Assembly (NCBI RefSeq): GCF_000474745.1
Contig: NZ_ASJR01000012.1
Span: 1 to 64,000 of the forward strand
DNA from: Chitinivibrio alkaliphilus ACht1
Lineage (GTDB): Bacteria > Fibrobacterota > Chitinivibrionia > Chitinivibrionales > Chitinivibrionaceae
Length of the DNA stretch: 64,000 nt
Direction: 5' to 3'
Shown here: piece after piece, positions 61,112 to 64,000 of the stretch
Layout: each line of letters starts with the position of its first letter
Position numbering within the stretch: the stretch's first letter is position 1
Translations under genes and position numbers: made by a program
The notes under the pieces: model-generated
Database searches by the model: none
What the model was told of the DNA's origin: nothing
Seen by the model: the letters and a program-made list of their open reading frames with translations, nothing else

Positions 61112-62842
61112 TTATCCAACAATCATATGGATATTGTTTTCAAAGGCACGAACCTTCTTTTCTACGATACCCTTCAAGGTGCTTAGGGGCAAGCCCGATT
61201 CGAAGGTTGATATGTAGAATTTTATCTTCGGCTCTGTGCCGGAGGGGCGTGCGGTGATTACGGAGCCATCTTTGAGGCGGTATTGGATAACGTTTGATGC
61301 GGGCAGAGTGAGTGATTTTTCCTTTGTATTGGTGGTAAGATCATGCACTTCTCCTGTAAGGTAATCACGAACTTCTGATACCATAATTCCAGCAAGTTTA
61401 TGAGGAATATCTTCACGCATCTCACGCATAATTCGTTCCATCTTTTCTGTACCGGCTTTCCCTTCAAATTGCTTATTAATAAGAAATTCTTGATAGTACC
61501 CGTATTCTTCCCATATTTCGTTGAGTCTATCCAGCAGCGTTTTTCCCTGCTCCCGATGGTACAGTGCAAGCTCGGCAGTCATGGTTGCAGCGGAAACGGC
61601 ATCTTTGTCACGAACTGCCGTGCCCACAAGATATCCGTAGCTTTCTTCTCCGCCACAGAGGTATTCATAGCCTTCAGCGCCGGTTTCAAACTCCTTAATT
61701 TTTTGTCCAATGTATTTAAACCCCGTAAGTACATCAAAACAGGTGGCTCCGTAGGATTCTGCAACCTTTCGTTGAAGCTCCGTAGTGACAATGGTTTTTA
61801 CAAAGGCTGGTTTCTCCGGCATTGTTCCTAACTCTTTCCTGCTGGAGAAGATGTAGTCAGCCAGAAGTACACCGAGTTGGTTCCCCGTAATGAGGTGAAA
61901 TGTACCCTCCGCATCGGGTACCGCAATACCCAGGCGATCTGCGTCTGGATCGGTTGCCATGAGGAGATCTGCTTGTTTTTCTTGTGCCAAGGCAAGACCC
62001 ATTTGCAACGCTTCCTCTTCTTCTGGATTGGGTTTCTTTACCGTGGGGAAGTCTCCGTTTGGTTCACGTTGTTCTTCAACAAATACCACGGAAACTCCCA
62101 TTTCAGAAAGGGCACGCTCAAGAGGCATCTTTCCTGCTCCGTGAAGGGGAGAATAGACCACGGTTAAGTCTTTACCTTTCTCAGCCATAAGCTCTGGACG
62201 AAGAGAAAGGCCTTTTACCATTTCGATATAGGGTTCATCAATTTCCGCATCAATTAAGGTGATCGTATCTTCTGCATCATCACCGGTAATGATATCCGTC
62301 GCGTTGTTTGCATAAGCAACAATTTTTTCATCATGGGGAGCTGTTACTTGGCATCCGTCACTCCAGTAAACCTTGTAGCCATTATATTGTGCGGGGTTAT
62401 GACTGGCTGTTATGACAATGCCGGCGGTGGTTTTGAGCTGACGTACGGCAAATGAAAGCTCTGGAACGGGGCGAAGGCTTGAGAAAAGGTATACCTGTAT
62501 GCCATTTCCCGCAAGTGTCTTTGCGGCTTCCTTTGCAAAAATATCAGAATAGTTGCGGCTGTCATAGGCAATAACCACAGAGCCTTCACTGGTGGTTTCA
62601 GTAATATATTGGGCAAGTCCTTGGGTTGCTTTCTTGATCGTATAGGTATTGAGGCGGTTGTATCCTCCCCCAATAATACCACGTAACCCGCCCGTGCCGA
62701 AGGTAAGGCTTGTATAAAATCGCTCGTCAAGTTCTGCATAATCCTCACGAGAAAGCAGTTCTTCCACTTCTTGACGAAATTGGGGATGCTGCTCCAGTTG
62801 GATATACCGTTGCGCTTCTTCTTTTAAACGTGCTGTATCCAT
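61112..62842 (-). CDS. phosphoglucomutase/phosphomannomutase
   Basis: A 576-residue alpha-D-phosphohexomutase of the PgcA/PGM2-like group. TASHNP with phospho-Ser147, metal loop DPDADR, sugar loop GGEESYGY and phosphate loop RPSGTEPK are all intact. It interconverts glucose 1- and 6-phosphate and so supplies UDP-glucose for polysaccharide. GAGGAG precedes ATG 62842. A GGGGAGAG/CTCTCCCC hairpin at 61084-61105 follows the stop but lacks a T run. Confidence 0.95.
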   Translation of the reverse strand: MDTARLKEEAQRYIQLEQHPQFRQEVEELLSREDYAELDERFYTSLTFGTGGLRGIIGGGYNRLNTYTIKKATQGLAQYITETTSEGSVVIAYDSRNYSDIFAKEAAKTLAGNGIQVYLFSSLRPVPELSFAVRQLKTTAGIVITASHNPAQYNGYKVYWSDGCQVTAPHDEKIVAYANNATDIITGDDAEDTITLIDAEIDEPYIEMVKGLSLRPELMAEKGKDLTVVYSPLHGAGKMPLERALSEMGVSVVFVEEQREPNGDFPTVKKPNPEEEEALQMGLALAQEKQADLLMATDPDADRLGIAVPDAEGTFHLITGNQLGVLLADYIFSSRKELGTMPEKPAFVKTIVTTELQRKVAESYGATCFDVLTGFKYIGQKIKEFETGAEGYEYLCGGEESYGYLVGTAVRDKDAVSAATMTAELALYHREQGKTLLDRLNEIWEEYGYYQEFLINKQFEGKAGTEKMERIMREMREDIPHKLAGIMVSEVRDYLTGEVHDLTTNTKEKSLTLPASNVIQYRLKDGSVITARPSGTEPKIKFYISTFESGLPLSTLKGIVEKKVRAFENNIHMIVG

Positions 62843-63036
62843 TGTGTAACTCCTCTGTCACTAGTAGCTTTGAATTGTCTTATGCCGGCTTAATGTATTG
62901 CCCTACAGTATAGTATAGATATTGCCACGGGGCAAGGTAAATAATATAATTATGATATCCTTATAAGATTTCAGCATGTTTTATCTGCAGGGGATATATA
63001 ATGTATTTTTTTGAAAACTCAGCGGGTTGAGGCGAT

Positions 63037-64000
63037 ATGACAGACTCTGATTATATGATGTGTGCGTTACGTGAAGCATGGTCCGTAAAAGGATTTACTG
63101 CACCAAACCCTGCCGTAGGAGCAGTGATTGTAAAAGATGGTACTATTCTCGCCCGTGGGGCAACGGCTCCTCCGGGAGGAGACCATGCAGAGGTTGCTGC
63201 CCTTGCAAAAGCAGGGGCTGCGAGCCACGGGGCAACAATGTACGTAACCCTTGAGCCGTGCAGTCACTGGGGAAGAACTCCACCCTGTAGCGATGCCATA
63301 ATTCGTGCGGGTATTACGCGGGTTGTATATGCTGTGGAAGATCCAAATCCCCAGGTTTCAGGGCGAGGAGGAGCCCAGTTACGTGCCGCGGGCATTGCGG
63401 TTACCGTGGGAGTTGGGCGGGAAGAAGCCCAACGGATCAATGAAGATTTCTTCTATAGTATTTCTTCCCATAAGCCATGGGTAAGTGTTAAATTAGCCCT
63501 CACCCTTGATGGGGCAATAGCAGATTCATGGGGTGTTTCAAAATGGATTACGGGCACCGAAGCACGGCAGCGAGTACATGAATTGCGCGGGTATCATCGG
63601 GCCATTGCCGTGGGAGCCAAAACCCTTCAGGCTGATAATCCAAAACTTACTGTCCGCCATGGTGGGGGTACAGACCCAGTGCGCATAGTCTTTTCGTCCA
63701 CTGACGAAATAGATAGGGCAAGCTATTTCTACCGACATTCACGAGAGGTTCAAAGTATTCTTGTGGTTAACAATAGTGCTTATTCTGCGGGGATCTCCCA
63801 AAAAGAAGGGATACATCGTTGGTATACTGGGTGTGATGACCGCCGGGAAGGTATTCAGCGGTTTCTCTCTCTGGCGTGGTCTGAGGGCATTGATTCACTT
63901 TTTGTAGAAGGGGGGAGTGGTCTTGTCGGGTCGTTCCTCGAAGCACGAGCCGTAAATCGAGTATATCTCTTTTATGCGCCACAAATCTTAGGGGGTGGTC
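63037..64000 (+). CDS. ribD: riboflavin deaminase/reductase RibD, C-terminus cut by window edge
   Basis: At least 321 codons, open to the right edge. ATG 63037 has GAGG 4 bases upstream. The N-terminal deaminase domain (about 1-145) has APNPAVGAVIV, the HAEVAAL zinc/catalytic motif and PCSHWGRTPPC. The reductase domain follows (about 145 on, with VSVKLALTLDGAIAD, GVSKWITG and FVEGGSGLV). RibD carries out two steps of riboflavin synthesis. No FMN riboswitch is visible in the 190 bases upstream. The rest of the rib genes may lie beyond the edge. Confidence 0.95.
   Translation, partial: MTDSDYMMCALREAWSVKGFTAPNPAVGAVIVKDGTILARGATAPPGGDHAEVAALAKAGAASHGATMYVTLEPCSHWGRTPPCSDAIIRAGITRVVYAVEDPNPQVSGRGGAQLRAAGIAVTVGVGREEAQRINEDFFYSISSHKPWVSVKLALTLDGAIADSWGVSKWITGTEARQRVHELRGYHRAIAVGAKTLQADNPKLTVRHGGGTDPVRIVFSSTDEIDRASYFYRHSREVQSILVVNNSAYSAGISQKEGIHRWYTGCDDRREGIQRFLSLAWSEGIDSLFVEGGSGLVGSFLEARAVNRVYLFYAPQILGGG

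Noticed and set aside
62843-63036. Possible FMN riboswitch upstream of ribD
   Set aside because: The spacer shows none of the conserved FMN aptamer segments and is short for aptamer plus expression platform.
1-64000. CRISPR arrays, rRNA genes, prophage or complete IS elements
   Set aside because: No regularly spaced repeats, rRNA-like sequence, integrase or intact transposase was seen on either strand.

Overview
The window reads as a chromosomal segment of a moderately AT-rich, double-membraned (Gram-negative) bacterium. Evidence for an outer membrane is a complete Mla-type lipid-transport operon, an OPX/Wza-like exporter, a Wzi-like barrel and several lipoproteins. The mix of SpoVG, type III glutamine synthetase, a LacI-type-sensor diguanylate cyclase, a metzincin protease with a type-IX-secretion-like C-terminal domain and paired DUF5683-like proteins suggests Fibrobacterota or a relative such as the Chitinivibrio lineage. 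That placement is inferred from gene content only. No rRNA, CRISPR array, complete IS element or prophage is visible.

Layout. 1-5 kb: a lipoprotein cut by the left edge, an RRM RNA-binding protein, a rhomboid protease and glnN. 5-10.2 kb: a tightly overlapping mlaE-F-D-lipoprotein-barrel operon. 10.3-13.1 kb: a HydG-type radical SAM enzyme with a changed C-terminal cysteine motif, convergent with a degenerate PaaK-like protein. 13.2-15.8 kb: argF translationally coupled to a KaiC-like ATPase, two small membrane proteins and a receiver protein. 16-21.3 kb: spoVG, tRNA-Gln, rplY, pth, rpsF, rpsR, rplI, argH, a FlgM-like ORF and rsmE. 21-35 kb: a LacI-sensor GGDEF protein and a surface-polysaccharide cluster (OPX, Wzz, Wzy, flippase, GT32, two TagB/TagF-like transferases, Wzi). 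35-43 kb: pyrF, a methyltransferase, a START-like protein, a solute-binding lipoprotein, a secreted metalloprotease, a gene-poor stretch and a leucine-rich-repeat protein. 43-54 kb: a parvulin, a receiver protein, an FNT channel and an envelope operon (GT2, PBP, Era, KamA-like, LpoA-like, FtsX). 54-64 kb: Tex, TrmB, an Lpd-like enzyme, two DUF5683-like proteins, transaldolase, phosphoglucomutase and ribD, which runs off the right edge.

Two things stand out. First, argF-KaiC-TM-TM-REC looks like an uncharacterised signalling module tied to arginine synthesis. Second, at least five genes between 21 and 43 kb are broken in frame, and four of the breaks sit in T/A runs of 6-8 bases and are each repaired by one added base. 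This could be phase variation, -1 frameshifting or homopolymer undercalling; undercalling is the simplest explanation.
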